A DNA stretch of 64,000 nucleotides from Amycolatopsis sp. MtRt-6. GTDB lineage: Bacteria; Actinomycetota; Actinomycetes; Mycobacteriales; Pseudonocardiaceae. The translations under genes were made by a program, and so were the position numbers. Shown piece after piece: positions 1-10,003 of the stretch. The stretch is taken from contig NZ_JADWPD010000008.1 of NCBI RefSeq assembly GCF_017308975.1, positions 124,001-188,000 of the forward strand, written 5' to 3'. The notes beneath the pieces are model-generated. The model did no database searches, had not been told where the DNA came from, and was given only the letters and a program-made list of their open reading frames with translations. Each line of letters opens with the position of its first letter. Position 1 is the stretch's first letter.

Positions 1-614
1 TCCTCCGCCAGGTACAGCCCCGACTCGTCCATTGTGGACCCCAGCATCGCGCCCTTCGAGAACGCGTGGGAATAGATCCCGCCCAGGTACACCAGGGCCA
101 GCTCGCCCGCGGTGTCCACACTGGACTGGTACGGCTGGATCATCGCCGTGTGGCCCTCGGCGTGCAACGCGGCCACGTGTGCGGATGCGTCGGTGCCGGC
201 GGTGAAGCGGGCCGCTCCGCGCGAGCCCGCCCCCACCGAGGGCTTCACCACGAAGTCCGACGAAGGAAAGGACGCCGGCGAATCCGGCGTGACCAGCGAG
301 GTCGGCACCACCGGCAGACCCGCGTCCAGCAGCTCCACCAGGTACGACTTGTCCGTGTTCCACCGCACCACGGCCGCGGAATTGAACAGTGACGGCACCG
401 ACTCGCACCACGAGAGGAACTCCGCGCGCCGTGCGGGGTAGTCCCACGTCGCGCGCAGGATCACCGCTTCCGCCGAGGAAAAGTCGAACGCAGAGTCCCA
501 GGGCGCCCACGACACCGAGAAGCCCAGCGACGTCAACGCGGGCACGACGACGTCGTCGTCGCCGTCCCCTGTCGGAAGCTCCGCGCAGCTGACCAGGACC
601 GCCGTGCCGGTCAC
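1..614 (-). CDS. ATP-grasp family protein (3' end outside window)
   Basis: Only the first 204 residues are present; the gene runs off the left edge. The protein resembles actinobacterial ATP-grasp ligase-like proteins. It has an N-terminal pre-ATP-grasp fold with the segment LRATWDYPARR, then VVRWNTDKSYLVELLDAGLPVVPT, then a nucleotide-binding strand FVVKPSVGAGSRGAARF, where the lysine and glycine-rich loop would contact ATP. The start is GTG at 614, which overlaps the TGA of the upstream gene in a GTGA, so the two are probably translationally coupled. The substrate cannot be told from this fragment; glutathione-synthetase-like or RimK-like peptide ligation is the usual guess for such proteins. 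The family call is fairly firm, the reaction unknown. Confidence 0.75.
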   Translation of the reverse strand, partial: MTGTAVLVSCAELPTGDGDDDVVVPALTSLGFSVSWAPWDSAFDFSSAEAVILRATWDYPARRAEFLSWCESVPSLFNSAAVVRWNTDKSYLVELLDAGLPVVPTSLVTPDSPASFPSSDFVVKPSVGAGSRGAARFTAGTDASAHVAALHAEGHTAMIQPYQSSVDTAGELALVYLGGIYSHAFSKGAMLGSTMDESGLYLAE

Positions 615-910
615 CGGCCCGCCATCTTGCGGCGGTGCTCCGGGCCGATCTTCGTCCGGTTGACCGTCTCGGCGTCCCACGTGGCCGGCGACAGGTCCTC
701 GACCGCCTCGACCAGCGCCTCACCGGTCGCCACCGAAGGCACCACCACGTCGCCGAGGGCACCGTCCGCGCCCACCAGCACGACGCGCGCGCCCGCCCGG
801 CCGATGTTCTCCACCACCGCGCTGGACGGCTTGCCGTGCGCCTTCACGAACTTGCGGGCCGCGGCCAGCTGCGCGCTGGTCGGGGGAACGACGGTCTCTT
901 CTGCAGTCAC
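611..910 (-). CDS. small conserved hypothetical protein
   Basis: This 99-residue soluble protein has a basic C-terminus (KIGPEHRRKMAGR) and no signal peptide or membrane segment. I do not recognise a domain. The start is taken as GTG at 910 because the frame further upstream has no good ribosome site and reads into the promoter region shared with the divergent quinone reductase gene. It ends in a GTGA overlap with the ATP-grasp gene, so the two form a coupled pair and this may be an accessory protein of that enzyme. That link is inference from the overlap only. Confidence 0.6.
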   Translation of the reverse strand: MTAEETVVPPTSAQLAAARKFVKAHGKPSSAVVENIGRAGARVVLVGADGALGDVVVPSVATGEALVEAVEDLSPATWDAETVNRTKIGPEHRRKMAGR

Positions 911-1001
911 GTCCCGAACGATAACCAACAACCCGCCGGAACGCGGAACAGCGTGGCCTCGGCCATAGTTGCACCCGGAGAACCCGATCCGAGGAGGACC
1001 C

Positions 1002-1970
1002 ATGCCCACCGCAGTGCAGGTGACGAAGACCGGCGGCCCGGAAGTGCTCGAACCGGCCGAAGTGGACGTCGCGGCCCCGCAGGCCGGCGAGCTGCTGGTC
1101 GACGTCGCCGCGGCCGGGGTCAACTACATCGACACCTACCAGCGCCAGGGCATCTACCCGATGGAACTGCCGTTCGTGCTCGGCCTCGAAGGCGCCGGCA
1201 CGGTCGTGGCGGCGGGCGACGACACCGGCTTCGCGCCCGGTGACCGTGTGGCCTGGCAGGGGTCGATCGGCAGCTACGCGGCCCGCAAGCTCGTCCCGGC
1301 CTCGGTCGCGGTGCGGGTCCCCGAAGGCGTCTCCCTCGAGACCGCCGCCGCCACCATGCTGCAGGGCATCACCGCGCACTACCTGGTCGCCTCGACCTTC
1401 GAGGTCAAGCCCGGCCACGACGTGCTCGTGCACGCGGCCGCGGGCGGCGTCGGCCTGCTGCTGGTGCAGCTGGCGAAGGCGCGCGGTGCCCGCGTCATCG
1501 GCACGGTGTCGACCGACGAGAAGGCGAAGCTCGCCCGCGAAGCCGGCGCCGACGAGGTGATCCGCTACGACCGCGACGACTTCGCGAAGATCACCCGCGA
1601 GCTGACCGGCGGCGAAGGTGTCGACGTCGTCTACGACGGCGTGGGCAAGGACACCGTCGACGGCAGCCTGGCCAGCCTCAAGGTCCGCGGCCTGCTCGCG
1701 CTCTTCGGCGCCTCCAGCGGCCCGGTCCCGCCCCTGGACCCGCAGCGCCTCAACGCCGGTGGCTCGCTCTACCTGACCCGCCCGACGTCCGGGCACTACA
1801 CGCGGACGCGCGAGGAGATCGACTGGCGGGCGAAGGAGCTCTTCGACGCCATCCTCGCGGGCGAGCTGAACATCCGCATCGGCGGGAAGTACCCCCTGGC
1901 CGACGCCCGCAAGGCCCACGAGGACCTGCAGGGCCGCCGCACCACCGGCAAGCTCCTGCTCATCCCCTGA
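1002..1970 (+). CDS. qor: quinone oxidoreductase, zeta-crystallin-like MDR family
   Basis: This 322-residue cytoplasmic enzyme belongs to the medium-chain dehydrogenase/reductase family that reduces quinones or enones with NADPH. It has an N-terminal GroES-like domain and a Rossmann domain with the dinucleotide-binding loop AAAGGVG at residues 145-151. No zinc-ligand cysteine set is seen, as expected for the quinone reductase branch. ATG at 1002 is chosen over an upstream ATG because GAGGAGG sits 5-11 bases before it. It is transcribed alone and ends in a strong hairpin shared with the convergent FKBP gene. The same gene lies near ctaB and tkt in Mycobacterium tuberculosis, which supports the assignment. 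The true substrate is not visible from sequence. Confidence 0.9.
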   Translation: MPTAVQVTKTGGPEVLEPAEVDVAAPQAGELLVDVAAAGVNYIDTYQRQGIYPMELPFVLGLEGAGTVVAAGDDTGFAPGDRVAWQGSIGSYAARKLVPASVAVRVPEGVSLETAAATMLQGITAHYLVASTFEVKPGHDVLVHAAAGGVGLLLVQLAKARGARVIGTVSTDEKAKLAREAGADEVIRYDRDDFAKITRELTGGEGVDVVYDGVGKDTVDGSLASLKVRGLLALFGASSGPVPPLDPQRLNAGGSLYLTRPTSGHYTRTREEIDWRAKELFDAILAGELNIRIGGKYPLADARKAHEDLQGRRTTGKLLLIP

Positions 1971-1975
1971 CACGC

Positions 1976-2008
1976 CGAAGGGCCGCTTCGGCGTGAAGCG
2001 GCCCTTCG
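1976..2008. terminator. bidirectional hairpin terminator
   Basis: A perfect 14-bp inverted repeat with arms CGAAGGGCCGCTTC and GAAGCGGCCCTTCG and a 5-base loop lies between the convergent qor and FKBP genes. It starts 5 bases after the qor stop and can end transcription from both sides. There is no clear T-tract, which is common in actinomycetes. Confidence 0.85.
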
Positions 2009-2018
2009 CGAGCGGAAC

Positions 2019-2588
2019 TCAGCCCTTGTCGGTCGGGACCGAGACGGCGTCGGTGACGAACACCAGCGTCTCGTTCGGCTTCATCCGCCCACCGCCGTCG
2101 CCGTACGCGAGGTCCGGCGGGATGATCAGCAGGCGGCGGCCGCCCTGCTTGATGCCGACCAGGCCCTGGTCCCAGCCCGGGATGACCATGCCCGCGCCCA
2201 GCTGCAGGTCGAACGGCTCGCCGCGGTCGAAGGAGCTGTCCAGCTTCTTCTTGTCCGACCAGGTGACCAGCGAATAGTTCATCTTCAGGTTCTGGCCGGC
2301 CTTCGCGCCGTTGCCGGTGCCGTCGGACAGGTCCTTGGTGATCAGCTTCTTCGGCGGGTCGCAGTCGTCCGGAATGGTGATCGTCGGCGCCTCGCCGAAC
2401 TTCCCCGTCGTCTTGATGTCGTCCGCGGTGCACTCGCGGCCCTTGCTCTGGGTCGCCTGGGCGGCGCCGGACGACGGAACGGGCGGCCCCGCCGGCGGAG
2501 CGGCCGTCTGGGTCTTGGCGTCCTGGCCGCACGCGGCCAAGGACAGCGCCGCCGCGGCGACGACCACGATCTTCCCGATTTTCTGCAT
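2019..2588 (-). CDS. FKBP-type peptidyl-prolyl isomerase lipoprotein
   Basis: This 189-residue protein begins with a lipoprotein signal peptide, a run of Val/Ala/Leu ending in the lipobox LAAC with Cys20 as the lipidation site, so it should be anchored on the outer face of the membrane. The C-terminal half is an FKBP domain (DLQLGAGMVIPGWDQGL, then GGRRLLIIPPDLAYG), which speeds cis-trans isomerisation of prolyl bonds and probably helps folding of exported proteins. The ATG at 2588 is chosen because it starts the signal peptide directly; an upstream start would add 15 residues before it. It lies 10 bases after the HelR-like gene on the same strand, so the two are probably co-transcribed. Confidence 0.9.
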   Translation of the reverse strand: MQKIGKIVVVAAAALSLAACGQDAKTQTAAPPAGPPVPSSGAAQATQSKGRECTADDIKTTGKFGEAPTITIPDDCDPPKKLITKDLSDGTGNGAKAGQNLKMNYSLVTWSDKKKLDSSFDRGEPFDLQLGAGMVIPGWDQGLVGIKQGGRRLLIIPPDLAYGDGGGRMKPNETLVFVTDAVSVPTDKG

Positions 2589-2598
2589 GCCGGGCACC

Positions 2599-4836
2599 CT
2601 AGCCAAGCACGGAGAGTGCCGGCACGTCGTCACCGGTGGTGACCACGCCGAGCCGCCGCGTTGCCCGGGTCAGGGCCACGTACAGGTCGTTGAGCCCGCG
2701 TGGCGAGCCCGCGACGATCTCGTCCGGCGCGACCAGCACCACCGAGTCGAACTCCAGGCCCTTCGACCGCTCGACCGTCAGCACGCTCAGGCGCTCGTCG
2801 AGCGAGCCGAGCAGCGCCGACACCGCGTCGAACCGGCCCGCGGGCACCAGGACCGCCACCGTGCCACCGTCTGCTTCGGACACCTCGCGCGCGACCAGCG
2901 CGGGCAGCTCCGCCGCCAGGGACGCCGGGCGCACCGACCACGGCGGCACCCCGGTCTCCCGCACCGAAGACGGTGCCGACAGCTCCGGGGAAACCTCCGC
3001 GAGCACCCGCGCCGCGACGGCCATGATCTCGGCGGGCGTGCGGTAGTTCACGGTCAGCTGCTCCAGCCGCCAGCGGTCGTCGACGTACGGCGAGAGCACC
3101 TCGCCCCACGACCGCGCCCCGCCCGCCGCGCCGGTCTGGGCGACGTCGCCGACCAGCGTCATCGACCGGTTCGGCGTGCGCCGCATCAGCAGCCGCCAGT
3201 CCATCGCCGACAGCTCCTGGGCCTCGTCGACGATCACGTGCCCGAACGTCCAGGTCCGGTCCTGCGCGGCGCGCTGGGCCGCGGTCAGCTCGCTGCGCTC
3301 CTGCTGGCGCTCGGCGAACAGCTCCGCGTCGAGGACGTCGGAGACGCGCAACAGCTCCTCGTCGATGATCTCTTCGTCCTGCTCGAGGATGTCGAGCACG
3401 CCCTCGGCATACGCGCGTTCCTCGCGCTCCCGGCGTTTGCGCTCGACGCGGGCCTCGGTGTCGTCGACGCCGATCAGCTCGGCCAGCTCGTCGAGCAGCG
3501 GCACGTCGGCCGGCGTCCACCGCGCGTCCCGGCCGCTTTCCAGGAGCTTCCTGTCCTCGGGGGAAAGCAGCTTCCCGGCCGCCCGCGCAAGCCGTTCGCG
3601 GTCGGCGAACAGGTCATCGAGCACGCCTTCCGGGGTCAGCACCGGCCACAACGAGTCCAGGGCGGCGGCGACGTTCTCGTCCGCGGCCAGCTCGGCGCGG
3701 ATGTCGGCCAGGTCCTGGCCGTCGAGGAGGTCGTCCCCCAGCTTCCGGGCGGCCTGGCGGGTCAGCGCGTCGAGGACGTCGGACACGAACAGGCGCCGCG
3801 CCGGGTTGTGCGGACGGCGCGAGCGGCGGGCCCGCGTCCGGGCGTCGGCGCAGGTCTTGCGGTCCAGCCGCAGCACGTCGTGCTCGTACTCGATCTCCAT
3901 CACCGGCTCGGGCACGCGCTGCCGGTCGCGGACGGCGTTGGCGAGCACGTCGGCCAGCACCAGCCGCCCCTTGACCTCGGTGGCTTCGCGGGATTCGACG
4001 CCGTCGGCGTCCAGGCCCGGGTAGAGCTGGCCGATAGTGGCGAGCAGCACGCCGGTCTCGCCCAGCGACGGCAGCACCTGGCCGATGTAGCGCAGGAACG
4101 TGCTGTTCGGGCCGACGACGAGCACGCCGCGGGTGGTGAGCTGCTGGCGGTGCGTGTAGAGCAGGTAGGCCGCGCGGTGCAGCGCCACGGCGGTCTTGCC
4201 GGTGCCCGGGCCGCCCTGCACGACCATGACGCCGCCGAGCGGGGCGCGGATGATGCGGTCCTGCTCGGCCTGGATGGTCGCGACGATGTCGCTCATCTCG
4301 CCGGTGCGCCGCTGCTCCAGCGCGGCCAGCAGCGCGGCTTCGCCGGCCAGCCCGAGGTCCTGGCCCTGGTCGGCGGCGGTGAGGTCGAGGATCTCGTCGT
4401 CGAACCCGGTGACCTTGCGGCTCAGCGACCGCAGGTGCCGCCGTCGCCGCACCCCTTCGGGGGACGCGGCCGTGGCCAGGTAGAACGGCCGCGCGACCGG
4501 CGCCCGCCAGTCGACCAGCAGCGGCTGGTAGTCGTCGTCTTCGTCGAACAGCCCGAGCCGGCCGATGTAGGTGGTTTCCTCGGCGCTCTCGGGGACGAAG
4601 TCGAGCCGGCCGAACGCCAGGCCCTGCTCGACGGAGCCGAGCTGGGCGAGCCGGTCGGTGTAGAGGGTCGTGGCGACGTCGCGCTCGGTGCGGGCCTGCG
4701 GGGTGCCGCCGGTCTGCCGCAGCGTCTCGTCGAGGCGGCGCTGGGCGTCGAGGCGCTCGGCGTCGAGCTTCGCGTAGAGGGTGGTGACGTACGCCTGCTC
4801 GCGGGCGAGCTCGGCGGAGAAGTCGTCCGAAGACAA
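2599..4836 (-). CDS. HelD/HelR-family RNA polymerase-recycling ATPase
   Basis: This 745-residue protein is a superfamily 1 helicase-like motor of the HelD/HelR type, which in actinobacteria binds stalled RNA polymerase and pulls it off DNA; HelR in Streptomyces also displaces rifamycins. Visible are an N-terminal coiled arm, Walker A GGPGTGKT near residues 208-215, the Walker B/DEAQ-type segment VIVDEAQELS, the motif GDVAQT, and a C-terminal helicase lobe with VNYRTPAEI and YVALTRATRRL. Length fits actinobacterial class II HelD. The start is uncertain: TTG at 4836 gives the usual N-terminus (SSDDFSAELAREQAYV), and TTG at 4869 adds 11 residues. It is followed 10 bases later by the FKBP lipoprotein gene. 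I saw no obvious rifamycin-associated inverted repeat upstream. The family is clear; a role in rifamycin resistance is inference. Confidence 0.85.
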   Translation of the reverse strand: MSSDDFSAELAREQAYVTTLYAKLDAERLDAQRRLDETLRQTGGTPQARTERDVATTLYTDRLAQLGSVEQGLAFGRLDFVPESAEETTYIGRLGLFDEDDDYQPLLVDWRAPVARPFYLATAASPEGVRRRRHLRSLSRKVTGFDDEILDLTAADQGQDLGLAGEAALLAALEQRRTGEMSDIVATIQAEQDRIIRAPLGGVMVVQGGPGTGKTAVALHRAAYLLYTHRQQLTTRGVLVVGPNSTFLRYIGQVLPSLGETGVLLATIGQLYPGLDADGVESREATEVKGRLVLADVLANAVRDRQRVPEPVMEIEYEHDVLRLDRKTCADARTRARRSRRPHNPARRLFVSDVLDALTRQAARKLGDDLLDGQDLADIRAELAADENVAAALDSLWPVLTPEGVLDDLFADRERLARAAGKLLSPEDRKLLESGRDARWTPADVPLLDELAELIGVDDTEARVERKRREREERAYAEGVLDILEQDEEIIDEELLRVSDVLDAELFAERQQERSELTAAQRAAQDRTWTFGHVIVDEAQELSAMDWRLLMRRTPNRSMTLVGDVAQTGAAGGARSWGEVLSPYVDDRWRLEQLTVNYRTPAEIMAVAARVLAEVSPELSAPSSVRETGVPPWSVRPASLAAELPALVAREVSEADGGTVAVLVPAGRFDAVSALLGSLDERLSVLTVERSKGLEFDSVVLVAPDEIVAGSPRGLNDLYVALTRATRRLGVVTTGDDVPALSVLG

Positions 4837-4896
4837 AGATCCTGCTTTCGCCTCAAGGAAAAGAGCCAACGAAGTGTAACGGCGGCCGCCGCGCGA

Positions 4897-5505
4897 TCAT
4901 TCCGTCCGCAGGTCGCAGTAGGGAAAGACCTCGGCACCCGGAGCGCCGCCGGGCAGCACCCGCTCCCCCGGCGCGCACGAGACGTTCGCCGGGGGCAGCT
5001 GATCGCCGCCGGTGATGCGGCCGCCGGCGTCGCGGAAGAGCACGGCGGCGCCGCGGCTGGTCAGGGCGCGGCAGTTCTCACTGCGGTACCGGACGCCCGC
5101 GGGCACAACGGTGGCGGTGACGGACGTGAAGCCGCCCAGTGCCTCCGGCGCGATCCAGATCACCGGACCGATCGCGGGGTGGTCGAGCACGACCCCGGTC
5201 CGCTGCCCCGGCAGGAGCACCGGGACCTCGACGGTCCGGGCGCCGGACGTCACCGGGATCCGGTAGGCGGCGAGGGTGCTGGCGTTTTCCAGCACAGCCG
5301 CGCCAGGCCCCTGGTCGGCGACGCGGACGGCCCCGCCGTCGGGAGCCGGGCCGGGGCGGGCGGTGATCTTCGACGGGATGGCGCAGCCGGTACCGAGCAG
5401 CCGGTTCTGGTCGAGGTCCAGCCGACCGCGGCCGAGCAGGACCAGCAGGCCCAGTGCGACGACCGCGGTGACCGCGGTCCCGGCCCGCCGCAGACCCGGA
5501 CTCAG
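4897..5505 (-). CDS. membrane-anchored protein of unknown function
   Basis: The frame encodes about 202 residues: one N-terminal transmembrane segment ([16 protein letters not shown]) followed by a probable extracytoplasmic domain containing GCAIPSK, SENCR, NVSCAPG and FPYCDL, so at least four cysteines that could form disulfides. No domain is recognised. No ATG, GTG or TTG is available before the membrane segment. The only start that keeps it is a CTG at 5505 that overlaps the ctaB stop as CTGA, the same geometry as the many GTGA couplings here. A GTG at 5295 would give only 132 residues without the anchor. It follows ctaB and precedes the HelR-like gene. It is likely real, but the start is unusual. 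Confidence 0.6.
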   Translation of the reverse strand: MSPGLRRAGTAVTAVVALGLLVLLGRGRLDLDQNRLLGTGCAIPSKITARPGPAPDGGAVRVADQGPGAAVLENASTLAAYRIPVTSGARTVEVPVLLPGQRTGVVLDHPAIGPVIWIAPEALGGFTSVTATVVPAGVRYRSENCRALTSRGAAVLFRDAGGRITGGDQLPPANVSCAPGERVLPGGAPGAEVFPYCDLRTE

Positions 5506-6482
5506 AACGGCAGGCCGAGGGTCGGCAGGCCGATCGCCGAGTCCACCGCCAGCGCCACGAACACGATCATCAGGTACGTGTTCGACCGGTGGAACAGCGC
5601 CATCGGCTTGGTCTCCTCGCCCCGCCGCACGGCCGCCTGGAGGCTGTGCGCGTAGAAGAGGAACCAGCCGCCCGCGAGGATCGCGAACGTGCCGTACAGC
5701 CACGACGTCACCGGGAGCAGCAGCAGCGTCCACGCCACCATCACCCACGAGTAGATGACGATCTGGCGGGCGACGTGCTGGGCGGTGGCGACCACCGGCA
5801 GCATCGGGACGCCGGCGCGCTCGTAGTCGTCGCGGTACTTCATGCCCAGCGCCCACGTGTGGGGCGGGGTCCAGAAGAAGATCACGCCGAACATCACGAA
5901 CGCCGGCCACTGGACCGTGCCGGTGACGGCGGCCCAGCCGATGACCACCGGCATGCAGCCCGCCGCGCCGCCCCAGACCACGTTCTGTGACGTGCGCCGC
6001 TTGAGGCCCAGCGTGTAGACGAAGATGTAGAAGAGGATCGTCGCCACGGCCAGCAGGGCCGAGAGCAGGTTCACCGTGAAATAGAGCACGACGAACGAGG
6101 CGACACCCATCACCAGGCCGAAGACCAGCGCGCCGCGGCGGGGCACCGAGTCCTTGACCAGCGGGCGGCGCTTCGTGCGGTTCATCACCTTGTCGATGTC
6201 CGCGTCGATCACGCAGTTGAGCGCGTTCGCGCTGCCCGCGGCCATCGTCCCGCCGACCAGCGTGGCCAGGACCAGCCACGGCGAGGGGATCTGACGGCCG
6301 GCGAGGAACATCGCCGGGATGGTGGTCACCAGCAGGAGCTCGATCACCCGCGGCTTGGCGAGCGCCGCGTAGGCACCTACGACCCGGCGGATGCTTCGCC
6401 GGTCACCGTGCGGTCGCTCACCGGTCGGGTGCACGGCGCTGGTGTCTTCACTGCGTCCGTGCGCAGCGTTCACCAACGACAT
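5502..6482 (-). CDS. ctaB: protoheme IX farnesyltransferase (heme O synthase)
   Basis: This 326-residue polytopic membrane protein of the UbiA prenyltransferase family adds a farnesyl group to heme B to make heme O, the precursor of heme A in aa3-type cytochrome oxidase. The first Asp-rich site is seen in [23 protein letters not shown] and the second loop as [10 protein letters not shown]; about nine hydrophobic segments follow. ATG at 6482 is preceded by GGAGTGAA, which decides the start against longer alternatives. It is divergent from tkt across about 280 bases, the same arrangement as in mycobacteria. It overlaps the next gene by 4 bases. Confidence 0.95.
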   Translation of the reverse strand: MSLVNAAHGRSEDTSAVHPTGERPHGDRRSIRRVVGAYAALAKPRVIELLLVTTIPAMFLAGRQIPSPWLVLATLVGGTMAAGSANALNCVIDADIDKVMNRTKRRPLVKDSVPRRGALVFGLVMGVASFVVLYFTVNLLSALLAVATILFYIFVYTLGLKRRTSQNVVWGGAAGCMPVVIGWAAVTGTVQWPAFVMFGVIFFWTPPHTWALGMKYRDDYERAGVPMLPVVATAQHVARQIVIYSWVMVAWTLLLLPVTSWLYGTFAILAGGWFLFYAHSLQAAVRRGEETKPMALFHRSNTYLMIVFVALAVDSAIGLPTLGLPF

Positions 6483-6765
6483 TTCACTCCCTGCGTCAGG
6501 TTCGGGGCGGGACCAGTCCGGGTAGCCGGGAACCGGCCCTACTGAACCCTCGACCGATGTTAGACGTGGTGAATCCCGTGGGTGATCGCGGGTCCTCGAC
6601 CCGCCCAAGCACTAGGCTGGCCGCGACGGGCCGCGATTGCCCCAGCGCATGGCCGCGAGCAGGAATATCGTCCCTTCGGGATCGATTGAGATAAGTAGCC
6701 GCGCGCACGGGTAACCGGAACGAGGAAGACCAGCCGCAACCATCATGACCGGGAGTTGGAGTTCA

Positions 6766-8868
6766 GTGTCCGAAACCGCCACTACCAGCGAGAACAACCC
6801 ACTCCTCCGGCGCAACACGCCCGCCGACTGGACCGACACCGACACCCGCGCCGTGGACACCGTCCGGGTGCTGGCCGCCGACGCCGTGGAGCACTGTGGC
6901 AGCGGCCACCCCGGCACCGCGATGAGCCTGGCGCCGCTGGCCTACACGCTGTTCCAGCGCGCCATGCGCCACGACCCGAACGACCAGCACTGGCCGGCCC
7001 GTGACCGGTTCGTCCTGTCCGCCGGTCACTCGAGCCTCACCCTCTACATCCAGCTGTTCCTCGCCGGCTACGGCCTCGAGCTCGAGGACCTCAAGCAGCT
7101 GCGCAAGTGGGGCTCGAAGACCCCGGGTCACCCCGAGTACCGCCACACCGACGGCGTCGAGACCACCACCGGCCCGCTGGGCCAAGGCCTCGCCAACGCC
7201 GTGGGCATGGCGATGGCGGCCCGCCGCGAGCGCGGCCTGCTGGACCCGGACGCCGCGCCCGGCGAGAGCATCTTCGACCACTACGTCTACGTGATCGCCT
7301 CCGACGGCGACATCGAAGAGGGCGTCACCTCCGAGGCCTCGTCCATCGCGGGCCGCCAGGAGCTGGGCAACCTGATCGTCTTCTACGACGACAACAAGAT
7401 CTCGATCGAGGACGACACCAACATCGCGCTGTCCGAGGACACCGTCGCGCGCTACGAGGCCTACGGGTGGCACACCCAGGTCGTCGAGGGCGGCGAGGAC
7501 GTCGTCGCGATCGAGGAGGCCATCAAGGCCGCCAAGGCCGAGACGCAGCGGCCGTCGTTCATCGCGCTGCGGACCGTCATCGGCTACCCGGCCCCGAAGA
7601 AGATGGGCACCGGCAAGGCGCACGGCGCCGCGCTGGGCGGCGAAGAGGTCGCCGCGGTCAAGGAGATCCTCGGCTTCGATCCGGAGCAGTCGTTCCAGGT
7701 CGAGGACGACGTGCTCAAGCACACCCGCCAGGCGGCCGAGCGCGGCCGGGCGGCGCACGCCGAGTGGACCGAGAAGTTCGAGGCGTGGGCCCAGGCCAAC
7801 CCGGAGCGCAAGAAGCTCGCGGACCGGCTGTCCACCCGCACGCTGCCCGAGGGCTTCGCCGACAACCTGCCGAAGTGGGAGCCGGACGCCAAGGGCATCG
7901 CCACCCGCAAGGCCTCCGGTGAGGTGCTCAACGCCCTCGCCGAGCCGCTGCCGGAGCTGTGGGGCGGCTCGGCCGACCTGGCCGAGAGCAACAACACGAC
8001 GATGAAGGGCGCCGACTCGTTCGGTCCCGAGAAGGCCGCCACCGACATGTGGCAGGCCAACCCGTACGGCCGGACGCTGCACTTCGGCGTCCGCGAGCAC
8101 GCCATGGGCTCGATCCTCAACGGGATCGCGCTGCACGGCGGCACCCGCCCGTACGGCGCGACGTTCCTCATCTTCTCCGACTACATGCGCCCGCCGGTCC
8201 GGCTGGCCGCGCTGATGAAGGCGCCGGTCACCTACGTGTGGACGCACGACTCGATCGGTCTCGGCGAGGACGGCCCGACGCACCAGCCGATCGAGCAGCT
8301 CTCCGCGCTGCGCGCGATCCCGGGCCTCAACGTCGTCCGCCCGGCGGACGCCAACGAGACCGCGTACGCCTGGAAGGCCGTGCTGGAGGACACCGAGCAC
8401 CCGTCCGGGCTGGCGCTGACCCGCCAGAACGTGCCGGTGCTCGAGGGCACCAGCGCCGAGGGCGTGAAGAAGGGCGGCTACGTCCTGGCCGACAGCGAGG
8501 GCACCCCGGACGTGGTCCTCATCGCGACCGGCTCCGAGGTCCAGCTCGCCGTCGAGGCGAAGAAGACCCTGGACGCCGACGGCGTCAAGGCGCGCGTCGT
8601 CTCGATGCCGTGCGTCGAATGGTTCGACGCGCAGGACGCGGCCTACCGCGAATCCGTCATCCCGGCCGGGGTGAAGGCCCGTGTGTCCGTCGAGGCGGGC
8701 GTCGCCCAGTCGTGGCACCGCTTCACCGGTGACGCCGGGGTGAACGTTTCGATCGAGCACTTCGGTGCGTCGGCCGATGCCGCCACACTGTTCCGTGAGT
8801 TCGGTTTCACCGCGGAAGCAGTCGTCGAGGCCGCCCGTCGCTCGATCGCCAACACCAAGAATTCCTGA
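6766..8868 (+). CDS. tkt: transketolase
   Basis: This 700-residue thiamine diphosphate enzyme moves two-carbon ketol units between sugar phosphates in the non-oxidative pentose phosphate pathway. Seen are the N-terminal substrate histidine region [14 protein letters not shown], the diphosphate/Mg motif SDGDIEEGV...FYDDN, and the pyrimidine-domain segment [17 protein letters not shown] at 6766 is preferred over ATG at 6745 because GGAG lies just upstream and the length then matches the M. tuberculosis enzyme. It is the first gene of a six-gene operon; tal starts 14 bases after its stop. Confidence 0.95.
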   Translation: MSETATTSENNPLLRRNTPADWTDTDTRAVDTVRVLAADAVEHCGSGHPGTAMSLAPLAYTLFQRAMRHDPNDQHWPARDRFVLSAGHSSLTLYIQLFLAGYGLELEDLKQLRKWGSKTPGHPEYRHTDGVETTTGPLGQGLANAVGMAMAARRERGLLDPDAAPGESIFDHYVYVIASDGDIEEGVTSEASSIAGRQELGNLIVFYDDNKISIEDDTNIALSEDTVARYEAYGWHTQVVEGGEDVVAIEEAIKAAKAETQRPSFIALRTVIGYPAPKKMGTGKAHGAALGGEEVAAVKEILGFDPEQSFQVEDDVLKHTRQAAERGRAAHAEWTEKFEAWAQANPERKKLADRLSTRTLPEGFADNLPKWEPDAKGIATRKASGEVLNALAEPLPELWGGSADLAESNNTTMKGADSFGPEKAATDMWQANPYGRTLHFGVREHAMGSILNGIALHGGTRPYGATFLIFSDYMRPPVRLAALMKAPVTYVWTHDSIGLGEDGPTHQPIEQLSALRAIPGLNVVRPADANETAYAWKAVLEDTEHPSGLALTRQNVPVLEGTSAEGVKKGGYVLADSEGTPDVVLIATGSEVQLAVEAKKTLDADGVKARVVSMPCVEWFDAQDAAYRESVIPAGVKARVSVEAGVAQSWHRFTGDAGVNVSIEHFGASADAATLFREFGFTAEAVVEAARRSIANTKNS

Positions 8869-8882
8869 AGGGGATGACACCA

Positions 8883-9995
8883 ATGAGCAACGACAAGCTC
8901 GCGGCTCTGTCCGAGGCCGGCGTTTCGATCTGGCTGGACGACCTTTCGCGCGAACGCCTGAACACCGGCAACCTGGCCGACCTGATCCGCGACAAGCACG
9001 TCGTCGGCGTCACGACCAACCCGACGATCTTCGCCAACGCGATGTCGAAGGGCCACGCCTACGACGAGCGGACGCGCGAGCTCGCCGCCCAGGGCGCCGA
9101 CGTCGAGGCCACCATCCGGGACCTGACGACGACCGACGTGCGCAACGCCGCGGACCTGTTCCGCGACGTCTACACCGCCACGAACGGCGTCGACGGCCGT
9201 GTCTCCATCGAGGTCGACCCGCGGCTGGCCAAGGACACCGACAAGACGGTGGCCGAGGCGAAGGACCTGTGGAAGACGGTCGACCGGCCGAACGTGCTGA
9301 TCAAGATCCCGGCCACCGAAGAGGGCCTGCCGGCGATCACCGCCACGCTGGCCGAGGGCATCAGCGTCAACGTCACGCTGATCTTCTCCGTCGAGCGCTA
9401 CCAGAACGTCATCAAGGCGTTCTTCGCCGGCCTGGAGCAGGCGAAGGCCAACGGCCACGACCTGCGCGGCATCCACTCGGTGGCGTCGTTCTTCGTCTCC
9501 CGCGTGGACACCGAGATCGACAAGCGCCTGGAAGCCATCGGCACCGACGAGGCACTGGCCCTGCGCGGCAAGGCGGCCGTCGCCAACGCCCGGCTCGCCT
9601 ACGCGGCCTTCGAGGAGCTGTTCGCGTCGGATCGCTGGAAGGCCCTCGCGGCCGACGGCGCCAACGCCCAGCGCCCGCTGTGGGCCTCGACCGGCGTGAA
9701 GAACCCGGACTACTCCCCCACGCTCTACGTCGACGACCTCGTGGTGAAGGACACCGTCAACACCATGCCGGAGAAGACGCTGGAAGCCGTGGCGGAGCAC
9801 AGTGATCTCAAGGGCGACCAGGTGACCGGCCGTGGCGCCGAGGCGCAGGAGGTCTTCGACAAGCTTTCCGCGGTGGGCATCGACATCACCGACGTCTTCC
9901 TCACCCTGGAGAACGAGGGCGTCGAGAAGTTCGAGAAGTCGTGGACCGAGCTTCTGGAGACCGTGAACGGGCAGCTCGAGAAGGCGAAGGGCTGA
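8883..9995 (+). CDS. tal: transaldolase
   Basis: This 370-residue TIM-barrel enzyme transfers dihydroxyacetone units between sedoheptulose-7-phosphate and glyceraldehyde-3-phosphate. The N-terminal motif [13 protein letters not shown] and the Schiff-base lysine segment [15 protein letters not shown] are present, as is [14 protein letters not shown] at 8883 has GAAGGGGA 7 bases upstream and is preferred over ATG at 8874, which lies inside that site. It is the second gene of the operon, with pgi 8 bases downstream. The length fits the long actinobacterial transaldolase class. Confidence 0.95.
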   Translation: MSNDKLAALSEAGVSIWLDDLSRERLNTGNLADLIRDKHVVGVTTNPTIFANAMSKGHAYDERTRELAAQGADVEATIRDLTTTDVRNAADLFRDVYTATNGVDGRVSIEVDPRLAKDTDKTVAEAKDLWKTVDRPNVLIKIPATEEGLPAITATLAEGISVNVTLIFSVERYQNVIKAFFAGLEQAKANGHDLRGIHSVASFFVSRVDTEIDKRLEAIGTDEALALRGKAAVANARLAYAAFEELFASDRWKALAADGANAQRPLWASTGVKNPDYSPTLYVDDLVVKDTVNTMPEKTLEAVAEHSDLKGDQVTGRGAEAQEVFDKLSAVGIDITDVFLTLENEGVEKFEKSWTELLETVNGQLEKAKG

Positions 9996-10003
9996 AGCAC
10001 GAC

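Noticed and set aside
4837..4896. A rifampicin-associated inverted repeat before helR
   Set aside because: No long GC-rich palindrome of that type is visible in the 60 bases upstream.
2311..5655. A long plus-strand frame (1114 codons) across helR and ctaB
   Set aside because: It is a shadow frame of minus-strand genes with low-complexity Arg/Gln/His-rich sequence and no motif.
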